NCBI GenBank assembly: GCA_964542455.1
Contig: CAZIUC010000009.1
Location: forward strand, 51,566 to 115,565
Length of the DNA stretch: 64,000 bases
Source of the DNA: PFJX01 sp964542455
GTDB lineage: Bacteria; Pseudomonadota; Gammaproteobacteria; Burkholderiales; Thiobacillaceae
Direction: 5' to 3'
Of the stretch, positions 26,361-35,200 are shown piece after piece (position 1 is the stretch's first letter; the number at the start of each line of letters is the position of its first letter). The notes below the pieces were generated by a model. The model worked only from the letters and a program-made list of their open reading frames with translations, was not told where the DNA came from and did not search any database. The position numbers were made by a program, and so were the translations under genes.

Positions 26361-26708
26361 TCACAGGCCCTCGGTTGATTTCAAAATCTGTTCACAGGCG
26401 TGGAACAACTTCCCGTGCGGCTTGGGCGCGCCCTCGATCTCTTTCACCTGCTTATTGATGGCTGCAACAAGCTCGGCGCATACGCCAAGTTCATCCTTGG
26501 CCTCTTTCAATCGCGCTTCGTACCTCAGCGGGCTGCTGGCGCTATAACTTTGGAGCAGTAATACCTCGCGCTCCTGCTTCATCTTGTTGTGGAGGGTGTG
26601 GGCTCTTTGATCCAGGAGTGAGCCGTAACCAGCCACTTCAGAGCTTGCATTGGCCTGCAAGCTATTCAGTTTGATGCGGGCCTGTTGGCGCCATTGTTCA
26701 GTTGCCAT
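26361..26708 (-). CDS. Unknown coiled-coil-like protein of element 1
   Basis: A protein of 115 residues from 26708; an in-frame ATG at 26720 is alternative. It is almost entirely helical with heptad-like spacing (LLDQRAHTLHNKMKQEREVLLLQSYSAS, YEARLKEAKDELGVCAELVAAINKQVKEIE). It overlaps the end of the AlpA-like gene. Function unknown. Confidence 0.55.
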   Translation of the reverse strand: MATEQWRQQARIKLNSLQANASSEVAGYGSLLDQRAHTLHNKMKQEREVLLLQSYSASSPLRYEARLKEAKDELGVCAELVAAINKQVKEIEGAPKPHGKLFHACEQILKSTEGL

Positions 26709-26982
26709 TTGCTTCTCCATTCAGGATTTGACGTTTCAGGTTTGCGCGCTCTTCCAGGAGCGCTACGACGAGTTCTTGGATTTCCTCGTCACTACATCCC
26801 GCCACCCGTGCGGCGGCGATCTTTTGAACTTCATTGCTGGGCCAAGCCACACTCCGCTTTCCGATGCTGACGCTTGGCGTCATGAGGCCTTGGCTAATCA
26901 GGTTGTAGAGCAGGCTTTTCGAGCGAAACCCCATGGAACGACAAACGTCGTCACGGGGTTGTAGGGTGATGGCTTGGTTCAT
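26698..26982 (-). CDS. AlpA/Cox-like helix-turn-helix regulator
   Basis: A protein of 94 residues. A MerR-type winged-helix fold is suggested by DVCRSMGFRSKSLLYNLISQGLMTPSVSIGKRSVAWPSNEVQKIAAAR, the pattern of AlpA/excisionase regulators that control integrase or element excision. It is the first gene of the leftward operon and lies about 0.8 kb from the integrase gene. Confidence 0.75.
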   Translation of the reverse strand: MNQAITLQPRDDVCRSMGFRSKSLLYNLISQGLMTPSVSIGKRSVAWPSNEVQKIAAARVAGCSDEEIQELVVALLEERANLKRQILNGEANGN

Positions 26983-27545
26983 TCCTGAGTCGTCCTATGT
27001 CGTTGCCGGAAGTGGTGGACGTATTTTTCAGAAACAGGATGCGGCGCGCCTCCTGGAAAATGTCCGCTAACAAATCCCCCTAACTCGTTGATCTAGCGTT
27101 GTTTAGATGCGCCTGTCTTTCCTAAAATGTACGCGAGGGGTGGCGGCAGGATTTATTTCGCGAGGATTTTCGTGTCTCGCGCCGGATATCCAGCGCGAGA
27201 CGGTGGCCTGGCCGGGACGTTGCCGGCCTTGACCTTGACCGCCGCCACGTCGAGACGGTGGACACCCTGCCGGCGGCGCCATCGTTGATCCTGGGACAGC
27301 TCACGCCGAGACAGTGCCGGCGCCGCCCTGGATCATCACCACGTCGAGACGGTGGACACCTTGCCGGCGGCGGCATCGATGCGCCTGCCCATCGTCACCA
27401 GGTAGAGAACCGGGCCACTACTGGGACAGTGCAGACGTATGCACGAAGCTGAAACGGGACACCCAGAAGCCCCGGCCTGACACCCTGAAATCCCTCTTTT
27501 GGACACTGCAACGTCCCAGCATGCGGAACGCAATTTGGGCAGGAT
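26983..27545. other. Repeat-rich non-coding region of element 1
   Basis: No credible gene. The right part holds GC-rich direct repeats: CCACGTCGAGACGGTGGACACC...GCCGGCGGCG at 27245-27278 and again at 27339-27372 (33 of 34 bases), plus a diverged unit at 27302. Single TGGGACA sites occur at 27292 and 27422. Block 27324-27394 is the inverted partner of 18630-18699. An origin of replication or recombination control region is possible. Confidence 0.6.
27245..27372. repeat. Direct repeats with GAGACGGTGGACACC core
   Basis: Two 34-bp copies (27245-27278 and 27339-27372) differing at one base, with a diverged middle copy. Related sequence appears inverted at 18630-18699 near the other end of the element. 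Confidence 0.8.
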
Positions 27546-27743
27546 TTGCACAAAAATGAGGCAACTTCCCCCAATAAAGGGCAAAGTGTCCCAGTGTGTC
27601 CCAGTGAAAAACAGCAAGTGTCCCACCTGCATGCACACGATAACCTATTGAATGCAAAAGATATAACAGCAAGTGTCCCAGTTGTCCCACTTGTCCCACC
27701 TGTTTTTCATGGGGTAAGTACTTTGAGGGCTGGAAAACTGTAG
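27546..27743 (+). pseudogene. Duplicated, inverted fragment of the 19085-19906 gene
   Basis: The 65-codon frame (HKNEATSPNKGQSVPVC...VPPVFHGV) has the same reading frame and peptide as residues in the middle of the 273-residue protein. It then ends in unrelated codons. It is carried by the 163-bp inverted repeat beside the integrase. It is unlikely to be a functional protein; the DNA repeat is probably what is kept. Confidence 0.6.
27558..27720. repeat. 163-bp perfect inverted repeat, right copy (TGTCCCA iterons)
   Basis: Exact reverse complement of 19594-19756, with six TGTCCCA units. It lies 38 bp beyond the integrase stop codon. Confidence 0.93.
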
Positions 27744-27758
27744 TTGCAGGACGGTGTT

Positions 27759-28988
27759 TCAGGCGGCTTTGATGAAGGGAAGAACCTTGCCCCCCGACCT
27801 CACTGCCTGCAGGTAATCCGCCCACCACTGCATCAGCTTCCGACGCTCGGGCAGATACTCGGCCCGGTTGTAGGCGCCGCGTACTTCGTTACGCTCGCAG
27901 TGGGCGAGCTGGCGTTCAATCACATCCGGCCTGAACAGGCCCGACTCGTTCATGATCGTTGAGGCCACGGCGCGGAAACCGTGGCCCGTCATCTTGCCCT
28001 TGTAGCCCAGGCGATACAGGGCATAAAGCATGGTGTTGTTGGATATGGGTTTGTCTCGGTTTCGCCCTGGGAACAGGAACCGACTTCCGCCGCCGATGGG
28101 GCGCAGTTCTTCCAGGAAGGCGAGAGCCTGGCGTGAGAGGGGCACAAGGTGTTCCGTCTTCATCTTCATCCGGCCGGCCGGGATAACCCATAGCGCCGCT
28201 TCGGTGTCGAACTCATCCCAGACGGCGCCGATCAGTTCGGAAGTCCGCACAAAGGTTTCCGCCATCAGTTGCAAGGCCAGGCGGGTCAGGGTGTCGCCGG
28301 TCGTCTGGTCGTAGGCATCGACACCCCGCAACAGGTCGGGCAGTTCCTCGGGCCTGACGGCGGCCTGGTGTTTCGCCTTGTGAGATGTCAGAGCGCCGCG
28401 AAGGTCGGCGGACAGGTCACGCTTGCAGTGCCCGGTGGCAATCCCGTAGCGGAATACCTGTCCACACACGGCAAGGACACGATGGGACAGGTCATGGGAG
28501 CCGCGCGCCTCGATCTTGCGGACCACTTCAAGAAGCTCGGGCGCTTCAACCTCGGCGATGGGGCGATGCCCGATGGCGGGAAATACGTTTCCTTCCAGGC
28601 GCCGGGATACATCCTTGGCATGACTGGAAACCCAGGTGTGAGACTGCTTTGCATACCACTCTCGCGCCACGCTCTCGAAGCTGTTCACGGCCGCCTGCTT
28701 CTTGGCCCGGTCTTCCGCTTTGCGGACCTCGCCGGGGTCGAGACCATCGGAGAGTTTCCGTCTGGCCGAGTCCCGCTTCTGTCTGGCCTGCTTCAGGGTC
28801 ACCTCGGGATATACCCCCAGGGCCAGCAGCTTTTCCTTGCCGGCATAGCGGTACTTCATCCGCCAGTACTTGGAACCGTTTGGGTTCACCAGCAGGAACA
28901 GGCCAGCGCCATCTGCCAGCTTGTAGGGCTTGGCCTTGAGTTCGGCATTGCGGATTTCGGGATCGGTCAGGGGGGCGGATACTGGCAT
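27759..28988 (-). CDS. P4-type tyrosine integrase of element 1
   Basis: A protein of 409 residues from the ATG at 28988. The N-terminal arm-binding domain (KPYKLADGAGLFLLVNPNGSKYWR, GVYPEVTLKQAR) is typical of prophage P4/CP4-57-like integrases. The catalytic domain shows R248 (FVRTSEL), H336-x-x-R339 (HGFR), H363 and nucleophile Y373 (GAYNRAEYL). It recombines the element at the 3' end of the adjacent tRNA-Ser. The tRNA terminator separates it from tRNA transcription. Confidence 0.93.
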   Translation of the reverse strand: MPVSAPLTDPEIRNAELKAKPYKLADGAGLFLLVNPNGSKYWRMKYRYAGKEKLLALGVYPEVTLKQARQKRDSARRKLSDGLDPGEVRKAEDRAKKQAAVNSFESVAREWYAKQSHTWVSSHAKDVSRRLEGNVFPAIGHRPIAEVEAPELLEVVRKIEARGSHDLSHRVLAVCGQVFRYGIATGHCKRDLSADLRGALTSHKAKHQAAVRPEELPDLLRGVDAYDQTTGDTLTRLALQLMAETFVRTSELIGAVWDEFDTEAALWVIPAGRMKMKTEHLVPLSRQALAFLEELRPIGGGSRFLFPGRNRDKPISNNTMLYALYRLGYKGKMTGHGFRAVASTIMNESGLFRPDVIERQLAHCERNEVRGAYNRAEYLPERRKLMQWWADYLQAVRSGGKVLPFIKAA

Positions 28989-29019
28989 TGGGGGTACATC
29001 CTGGACGGGGGTATTTTGA

Positions 29020-29040
29020 TACCCCCAAATATACCCCCAG
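29020..29040. other. Putative integrase arm sites, right end of element 1
   Basis: Tandem TACCCCCA sites (ATACCCCCAAATATACCCCCA), similar to the pair near the left end (18536-18560; about 20 of 24 bases). They probably bind the integrase N-terminal domain. Confidence 0.5.
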
Positions 29041-29084
29041 AATGGGCCGGCCCTCCCAAGACCGCCGCGAACCATCCGTGAACG

Positions 29085-29119
29085 AAAAAGCCCGCGAACT
29101 CAATGTTTACGCGGGCTTT
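29085..29119 (-). terminator. Terminator downstream of tRNA-Ser
   Basis: Ten-bp stem AAAGCCCGCG/CGCGGGCTTT (29087-29096 and 29110-29119) with a T-run on the minus strand. It ends tRNA-Ser transcription before the integrase gene. Confidence 0.8.
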
Positions 29120-29152
29120 CAGGTCTAACCAGGACTTCCTAGGGCTTCAGTC

Positions 29153-29242
29153 TGGCGGAAGCGGTGAGATTCGAACTCACGGAGGGGATAAACCCTCGCC
29201 GGTTTTCAAGACCGGTGCCTTAAACCGCTCGGCCACGCTTCC
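29153..29242 (-). tRNA. tRNA-Ser(TGA)
   Basis: A 90-nt tRNA with encoded CCA. The acceptor stem is GGAAGCG/CGCTTCC with discriminator G, the T loop is GTTCGAATC, a long variable arm of the class II (Ser) type is present, and the anticodon is TGA (29206-29208 on the plus strand as TCA). It is the attachment gene of element 1. Confidence 0.95.
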
Positions 29243-29246
29243 AGAT

Positions 29247-29296
29247 TGGTGCCGGCACCCGGATTCGAACTGGGGACCTACCGCTTACAAGTCCGA
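29247..29296 (-). pseudogene. tRNA-Thr(TGT) 3' fragment, putative attL of the ICE
   Basis: Read on the minus strand, CTTGTAAGCGGTAGGTCCCC through TTCGAAT to TGCCGGCACCA matches the anticodon-loop-to-CCA half of a tRNA-Thr(TGT). The 5' half is wrong: no partner for the anticodon stem, D arm largely missing, and one A.C mismatch in the T stem. This is what a tRNA-targeted ICE leaves at its far end. The intact gene should lie at the other end, beyond the window. Confidence 0.65.
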
Positions 29297-29456
29297 CTGA
29301 GCCGGCTTTAACCGGCTAGCACCAAGCTTAATACTCTTTAATAAAACAATATGTTACGTGAAAACTTGGTTTAATGCAGTAACATGAGAAACACCCCGAT
29401 TTCACCAATTTTGTGACCCCGGCGTGACCCCGGTTGGACCCTGCAGGAGGCAACTT
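29297..29456. other. ICE left-end control region upstream of the integrase
   Basis: AT-rich sequence with an inverted pair TGTTAC/GTAACA (29352 and 29379). A direct repeat of GTGACCCCGG (29413-29422 and 29424-29433) lies just before the integrase ribosome site. It is likely to hold integrase arm sites and the int promoter; not resolved further. Confidence 0.45.
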
Positions 29457-30722
29457 ATGGCGAACAAAATCAATTTTACCAAGGCGGCATTGGATGCGAT
29501 TCCAATACCCACTCCGGGGCAGCGCGCGACTGTACACGATACCAAGATTACTGGCCTGCAACTCAGGGTTACCAGTCAGGGGATCAAAACCTTCTGTGTG
29601 CGTCGCCGAACCAAAGGGGGCGACGTGGAGCGTATCACGCTGGGCCGCTATCCCGACATGAGCATTGAGCAGGCCCGCAAGCTGTCGGCCAGGGTCAATG
29701 CCGAGATTGAGGAAGGCGCGAATCCGGCAGCCGTGAAACGTGCCCATAAGGCCGAGCCCACGTTGAATGACCTGTTCGAAATGTACATGAACGCCCATGG
29801 CGATCTGATGAAACGGCCGGACAAGATGCGCGACCTGTTCCGTCTCTACCTGGCCCCGCTCGCGGACAAAAAGGCTTCCCAGATCACCTATCCGACGGTG
29901 GATCGCTGGCACAAGGAAATGCCGGCGGTGATCAACCGACGCCGCGAGCAGGAACGCCAGCGCATCCAGGAGGTGCTGGCCCAGAAGGGGCGCGTGGGGC
30001 GAGGTGTGAAGTCCACCCCTGTGGCCGGCACCCGCACCGCCAACACCGCCCTCGCGCTCCTCCATGCCATCTACGAGAAGGCACGCAACAAGCGCTGGTG
30101 GACGGGTGAGAATCCGGCTCATGGTGTCGACCGATTCAAAGAAATCAGCCGGGATCGTTTTCTCCAAGCTGATGAGCTGCCGCGCTTCTTTCAGGCCTTG
30201 CGTGATGAGCCAAACGAGACCATCCGGGACTACTTCCTGATCGCCCTGCTGACCGGGGCCAGGCGATCCAACACACTGGCCATGCGCTGGGACGAAATCA
30301 GCTTCGAACGGTGTGAATGGCGCATCCCGGTAACCAAGAACGGTACCCCGCAGGTCGTCACCCTCACCTCCGAGGCATTGGCCATCCTTGAAGCCCGCAA
30401 GAACAACGGCAGCGAATGGGTGTTCCCCGCTGGCGGCCGGAGCGGTCATCTCATGGAACCGAAAATGGGCTGGGACCGCATCCTTCAGCGCGCCGGAATC
30501 CACGACCTGCGCATCCATGACCTGCGCCGCACACTGGGCAGCTGGCAGGCTAGAACAGGAGCGTCGCTGGCCATCATCGGCAAGAGTCTCAACCACAAGA
30601 GCATTCAGTCCACGGCCATCTATGCCAGGCTGGACCTCGATCCGGTGCGCGAGTCGGTGGAGCGAGCTACCACAGCTATGCTCATGGCTGCGGGCCTCAA
30701 AGCTTCAAGAACAGAGGGCTAA
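29457..30722 (+). CDS. Tyrosine integrase of the ICE
   Basis: A protein of 421 residues. The ATG at 29457 has AGGAGG upstream. The N-terminal arm-binding domain (ITGLQLRVTSQGIKTFCVRRRTKG, GRYPDMSIEQAR) and a core-binding region precede the catalytic domain with Arg in LLTGARRSNTLAMRW, HDLRR (IHDLRRTLG), His in LNHKS and nucleophile Tyr in AIYARL. It is unrelated in detail to the integrase of element 1. It sits directly beside the tRNA-Thr fragment, consistent with tRNA-Thr as target. Its stop codon touches the left inverted repeat of the cargo island. Confidence 0.93.
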   Translation: MANKINFTKAALDAIPIPTPGQRATVHDTKITGLQLRVTSQGIKTFCVRRRTKGGDVERITLGRYPDMSIEQARKLSARVNAEIEEGANPAAVKRAHKAEPTLNDLFEMYMNAHGDLMKRPDKMRDLFRLYLAPLADKKASQITYPTVDRWHKEMPAVINRRREQERQRIQEVLAQKGRVGRGVKSTPVAGTRTANTALALLHAIYEKARNKRWWTGENPAHGVDRFKEISRDRFLQADELPRFFQALRDEPNETIRDYFLIALLTGARRSNTLAMRWDEISFERCEWRIPVTKNGTPQVVTLTSEALAILEARKNNGSEWVFPAGGRSGHLMEPKMGWDRILQRAGIHDLRIHDLRRTLGSWQARTGASLAIIGKSLNHKSIQSTAIYARLDLDPVRESVERATTAMLMAAGLKASRTEG

Positions 30723-30764
30723 GTACAAACCAGGGATGGAAACAACGTTTTCTGGTCAGTCTAT
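30721..30764 (+). repeat. Left inverted repeat of the ubiquitin-like island
   Basis: AAGTACAAACCAGG...AAACAACGTT...GTCAGTCTATG pairs with the reverse complement of 38111-38154 at about 36 of 44 positions, including the 10-bp block GAAACAACGT. The outer end overlaps the last two bases of the integrase stop codon. Confidence 0.7.
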
Positions 30765-30908
30765 GTCGCCCATCGGAACTTGTGGCTGGATGGATAGAGC
30801 ATCCTTTGCCCGCCGGTCAAAACTGGATTCCCGCGTGTTACCTTTTGCAAGAAGTCCCTGTAGACACCAGTTTGGGCACACGAAATTACGAAAATCAGAG
30901 GAATCATC

Positions 30909-31685
30909 GTGGCACGCCACCTCCAAAAGACGAAGCTGGATGGCACGCCCTATCACAGGCGCGAGGCTGTTGAAGCGGAGATTCAAGAGCTCGAAACGAT
31001 CAGCGCCTCCGAACTTGAGCGCCGTTCCGCACTTTGGCCAAGTACTACGCTGGGATACGTTTCACCGGAAGCATTGGTGTATTTTGTTCGCAACCTGCCC
31101 ACAGGTACTCACCGTGACAAACTGACTGAACAATTGTTAGGCCGCGTGGTTCGCAGCGTGCCGCGCGCTTCCGACGCAAGTGGCCACACGACGTCCCTCA
31201 CCCGCATGAACATTCGTGAGGACATGGTCGACCATTTCGTAGATCTACTGCTGAGCGACCGGGATAGGTACGACGACCGCCTCGACTACTACGAAGTTAA
31301 CTTCAACTCGGCCATAGCCAGGGACCGGCTAGACGCAAGTACTCGCCATTGGACACACGAGAATCGAAGTGATGAACTGGGTTCTGACGAGGTTGAGGTC
31401 TCCGACCAGGTGGAAGCCGCTGTCGGAGATTACGCCCCCTTCGATGCCGACGAACTCGACAAGAAAGTTTACCGGTTGCTGCTCGACGATGCGATTGACA
31501 GCCTGCCTGAGTTCCAACGGAGAATCGTCGAAATGCTGCGCCAAGAAATCCCCATTGAATCGCAGGATCCTTCGGTCGCCTCCATTAGCAAGGTGTTGGG
31601 CAAGGCCGAGAAGACCATCCGCATACATCGCGACAAAGCGTTCGCATCCTTGCGGCTGCGTCTTGAACGCAAAGGGAGGACGTAA
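30909..31685 (+). CDS. Sigma-70-like transcription factor of the island
   Basis: A protein of 258 residues. The middle (HFVDLLLSDRDRYDDRLDYYEVNFNSAIARDRLD) resembles sigma region 2. The C-terminus (LPEFQRRIVEMLRQEIPI...SVASISKVLGKAEKTIRIHRDKAFASLRLRL) is a sigma region 4 helix-turn-helix. The acidic linker between them is longer than in typical ECF sigmas. It probably directs transcription of the island. The stop overlaps the next gene (start 31685). The GTG start at 30909 follows AGAGGAATC. Confidence 0.72.
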   Translation: MARHLQKTKLDGTPYHRREAVEAEIQELETISASELERRSALWPSTTLGYVSPEALVYFVRNLPTGTHRDKLTEQLLGRVVRSVPRASDASGHTTSLTRMNIREDMVDHFVDLLLSDRDRYDDRLDYYEVNFNSAIARDRLDASTRHWTHENRSDELGSDEVEVSDQVEAAVGDYAPFDADELDKKVYRLLLDDAIDSLPEFQRRIVEMLRQEIPIESQDPSVASISKVLGKAEKTIRIHRDKAFASLRLRLERKGRT

Positions 31686-32251
31686 TGGCTAGACATTCGC
31701 CAGTCACACGAGAGGATATCTTGGGCGCCTTCGCCATGGAATTCGAACCGGGAACAGGAATCCTTGAGCGATATCTTTCGCAGTACCCAGAGTACTCATT
31801 ACAGCTTGTAGATCTTTCCAGAGAACTGTCTAGGGAGTTCGATGACGACAGGCCATTGAGCGCTGATGACCTTGCCTCTGTGAAAGCAGGCATACGTAGG
31901 CTTCAGGAACGCACCGCAACTCTTCAGTCATTACTGGAGGCGCCGGCCAAGATGTTCACTAATGCGGCCAAAGCACTGGATCTGCCAATTCAGGCCGGCC
32001 TTGCTCTGCGCGAGCGACGGATCGATGTTTCAACCATACCTTCACGCATAATCGAGAAACTGGCCCAGGCGCTTAATGCGTCAGTCATGGTTCTTCACTC
32101 CTACCTGGCATTGCCGCCGCAGGTATCCCAACTTCGCGCAAGCAAGTCGAGCACCAAGCCGACGGCAGTAGAAAAGGTGTCGTTTGAAAGAATCCTGAGG
32201 GACGCAGGCGTCGACGAAGAGACTCTGTCGAAGCTGCGCAACAACGAGTAA
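31685..32251 (+). CDS. XRE-like/anti-sigma-like regulator of the island
   Basis: A protein of 188 residues. The N-terminal helical part (ILERYLSQYPEYSLQLVDLSREL) resembles partner proteins encoded with ECF sigmas. The middle (NAAKALDLPIQAGLALRERRIDVSTIPSRIIEKLAQALN) has the spacing of an XRE helix-turn-helix. The next gene begins with an ImmA/IrrE peptidase, the usual partner that cleaves XRE repressors. A cleavable repressor or anti-sigma role is therefore likely, but inferred. Confidence 0.55.
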   Translation: MARHSPVTREDILGAFAMEFEPGTGILERYLSQYPEYSLQLVDLSRELSREFDDDRPLSADDLASVKAGIRRLQERTATLQSLLEAPAKMFTNAAKALDLPIQAGLALRERRIDVSTIPSRIIEKLAQALNASVMVLHSYLALPPQVSQLRASKSSTKPTAVEKVSFERILRDAGVDEETLSKLRNNE

Positions 32252-32253
32252 CC

Positions 32254-35200
32254 ATGGACGCTGTTGAGCTGGCTCGACAGTATGCCAAGCGGCTGCACAA
32301 TCAAGCGGTCGAGCGTGGGAGCGACCCATGGTCGCCCTATCAATTCGCGGTCGATATAGCCAACGAGCTCGGTATTGCCGTAGAAGCTTGCGCCCCCGGG
32401 GCAGCACTCCTCGATGGTGCGCGTGCAGCCTTCGATGGTGGAATCCCACTAATCGTCCACGAGAACTGCGGGACGCCGTTCGAACGGGCATTCCTGGTGG
32501 CGCATGAAATCGGGCACGCCGAGCTAGGTGACGGCGAGGAAGACGGTGGGTCTCCGGTCCAGATTGACCCAGCTCGTGCGTCCGAGGCCAGTCCTGTCGG
32601 GATGGATCGGGTTGTCGACTACAGCCGACGGCAGCGACGAGAAGTCCAAATGGACCTCTTTGCGAGGGAGCTTCTCCTACCCAGACCTTTGGTCATTGAC
32701 CTGCATGTGGTTCAAGGTCAGACCTGTTCCGACATCGCGGAGCGTCTATGTGCGCCGTTTGAAGTCGTCGCACAGCAGATGCTAGATGCGCTACTGCTAC
32801 CGCCCATTTCGGTGGTCGCTGAAGTCGTCCCTACTGAAACACCTCTCAACGATAAGCAACGCGATGCAGCCCAACATCGGGGCGTCGCGTTCCTGCTTCA
32901 GGCTGGACCAGGAACCGGGAAGACCCGCACGCTCATTGCTCGCGTTGAGAGCTTGCTCGACGATGGAGTCGACCCTCGAAGAATTCTCCTGCTGACCTTC
33001 TCCAATAAAGCTGCTGCGGAGATGACCGAGCGGATTGCACAGAAGCGCCCAAAAGAAGCGGCTGCCCTCTGGATTGGCACATTCCATGGCTTTGGCCTGG
33101 ATATCCTCAGGCGTTTCAACGACAGATGCGGCCTGCCCACAGATCCTCGCCTGATGGACCGTACGGAGGCGGTTGAACTGTTGGAGAACGAGTTCCCGCG
33201 CCTGGGGCTGACTCACTACCGAAACCTCTACGACCCATCGCAAACCGTAGCTGAGATGTTGAGTGCGGTCTCCCGCGCTAAGGATGAGGTCGTCGATGCT
33301 CCAGGCTACCTCGCTCTTGCTGAGGCGATGCGCGCAGCAGCAGAGGACCAGGAAGATGTTGTGGCTGCCGAGAAGGCAATGGAAGTCGCGAGGCTTTACG
33401 CCCGCTACGAGGAACTCAAGGCTGTTTCTGGGTATGTGGACTTCGGTGACCTCGTAATGCGACCAGTTCTCCTCCTTGAGACAGACGACGCGGTTCGGGC
33501 CCAACTCCAGACAGACTACGACCACATCCTGGTGGATGAATACCAGGATGTGAACCGCAGCAGCGTGCGACTGCTGTCGGCATTGAAGCCGACGGGTGAA
33601 AATCTATGGGTGGTCGGAGACTCCAAACAGTCGATCTACCGGTTCCGAGGCGCATCCTCTTTCAACATGGCCCGTTTCGGACGCGAAGATTTTCCGGGAG
33701 CGGTCCGCGACAGTTTGACTATCAACTACCGCTCGACCTCGGAAGTCGTTGATGCGTTCTCCAGCTTCGCGGCCACCATGAGCACTGCTGATGGGGCGAC
33801 TTCCCTTGTAGCAAGTCGCGGGTCCAGTGGTGAACAGCCAGAAGTCATCACAGTAGCGGAAGGCTCGCTGCTCACATCTGCGCTTGCCGACAGCATCGAG
33901 CAGCTGCGTGAAATGGGGTATTGCTATCGCGACCAAGCCGTCCTTTGTCGAGGCAACGACCGCCTATCAGACACAGGACGTGATCTGGAACGCGCTGGCG
34001 TGCCCGTGCTGTTCCTCGGCAGCCTTTTCGAACGCCCAGAGGTGAAGGACCTCGTGGCCGTGCTCTCACTTCTAGTGGATAGGCGAGCGATGGGGTTGAT
34101 TCGCACCGCCTGCTGGCCGGAATTCGCCATGGGACTCGAAGATGCAGTCCGGGTGTTCGAACACCTTCGGGGCTCCAATGCGGAGGCTGGCGCCTGGCGA
34201 CTTGGCGCTCCAGGCCTCACTCCGGCCGGGTGCGCGGCGCTGGCTGCTCTTCATAATGCCCTTGCCGGGTTTGATACAACCTCGCAGCCTTGGACTGTGC
34301 TAGCGACCCTGCTGCTCGACCGGACCAGGCAAGCCGCACGAATCGCATCGTCGTCCAGTGTTGCGGAACAAGCTCAGGGAATTGCCATCTGGCAGTTCAT
34401 GAACTTCGTGCGGATGCAGCCAAACGGCCAGGGCCTCCCGATCCAGCGGCTTTCCGACCGTGTGAGGAGGTTACTGCGCCTCAGGGATGACAGAGACTTG
34501 AGGCAGCTACCTGCGGCAGCTCAGGGGATTGATGCGGTCCGCCTGATGACGATCCATGGCTCGAAAGGGTTGGAGTTTCCGGCGGTTCACATTGCCGGTG
34601 TCAATAAGGACTCCATCCCCGGGGCACTTCGGACATCGAAGTGTCCTCCACCCGCAGGCATGGTCTCAGGCGGTCAAGGAAGCGCAGAGGACATTGCACG
34701 GGCGGCCCACAACGAAGAGCAGGAATGCCTGTTCTTCGTGGCAATGTCCCGGGCGAAGACCCGTCTGGCGTTCTACGGGGCAACCGCGACAGCGAATGGG
34801 CGAGCGCGGCCGCTGTCGCCGTTTCTGGGTCGAATCAGTCCGGTCCAACGGCGTGCCGTAACGCCCACCACTATATTGCCTCCCGCGTCGGACGAAGTGC
34901 ACATACCCATCGCCTTCACTGGGACCCCACGGTTCAACTCAGATGCGGTCGCGCTTTACGAGTCGTGTGCAAGGCGATTCCTCTATACGCATCTGCTTCA
35001 GGTTGGCGGCCGGCATCGCATGAGTTCGTTCATGCAGATGCACGAAGCAATTCGTGAGGTCTACCGTGCGGTCGTTGCGCAGGGGAACGCACATACGGTT
35101 GAGTGGGAAGAACTGCTTTCTCAAGCGTTTGCCGCTCATGGACTGCACGAGCATGGCTACATTGATGAATATCGCGCGATAGCGACCACCATGCTCCGGT

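Noticed and set aside
27245..27372. CRISPR array
   Set aside because: The repeats are only two good copies and one poor copy with unequal spacing, and there are no cas genes.
29247..29327. Functional tRNA-Thr(TGT)
   Set aside because: The anticodon stem cannot pair, most of the D arm is missing and the T stem has a mismatch; only the 3' half is tRNA-like.
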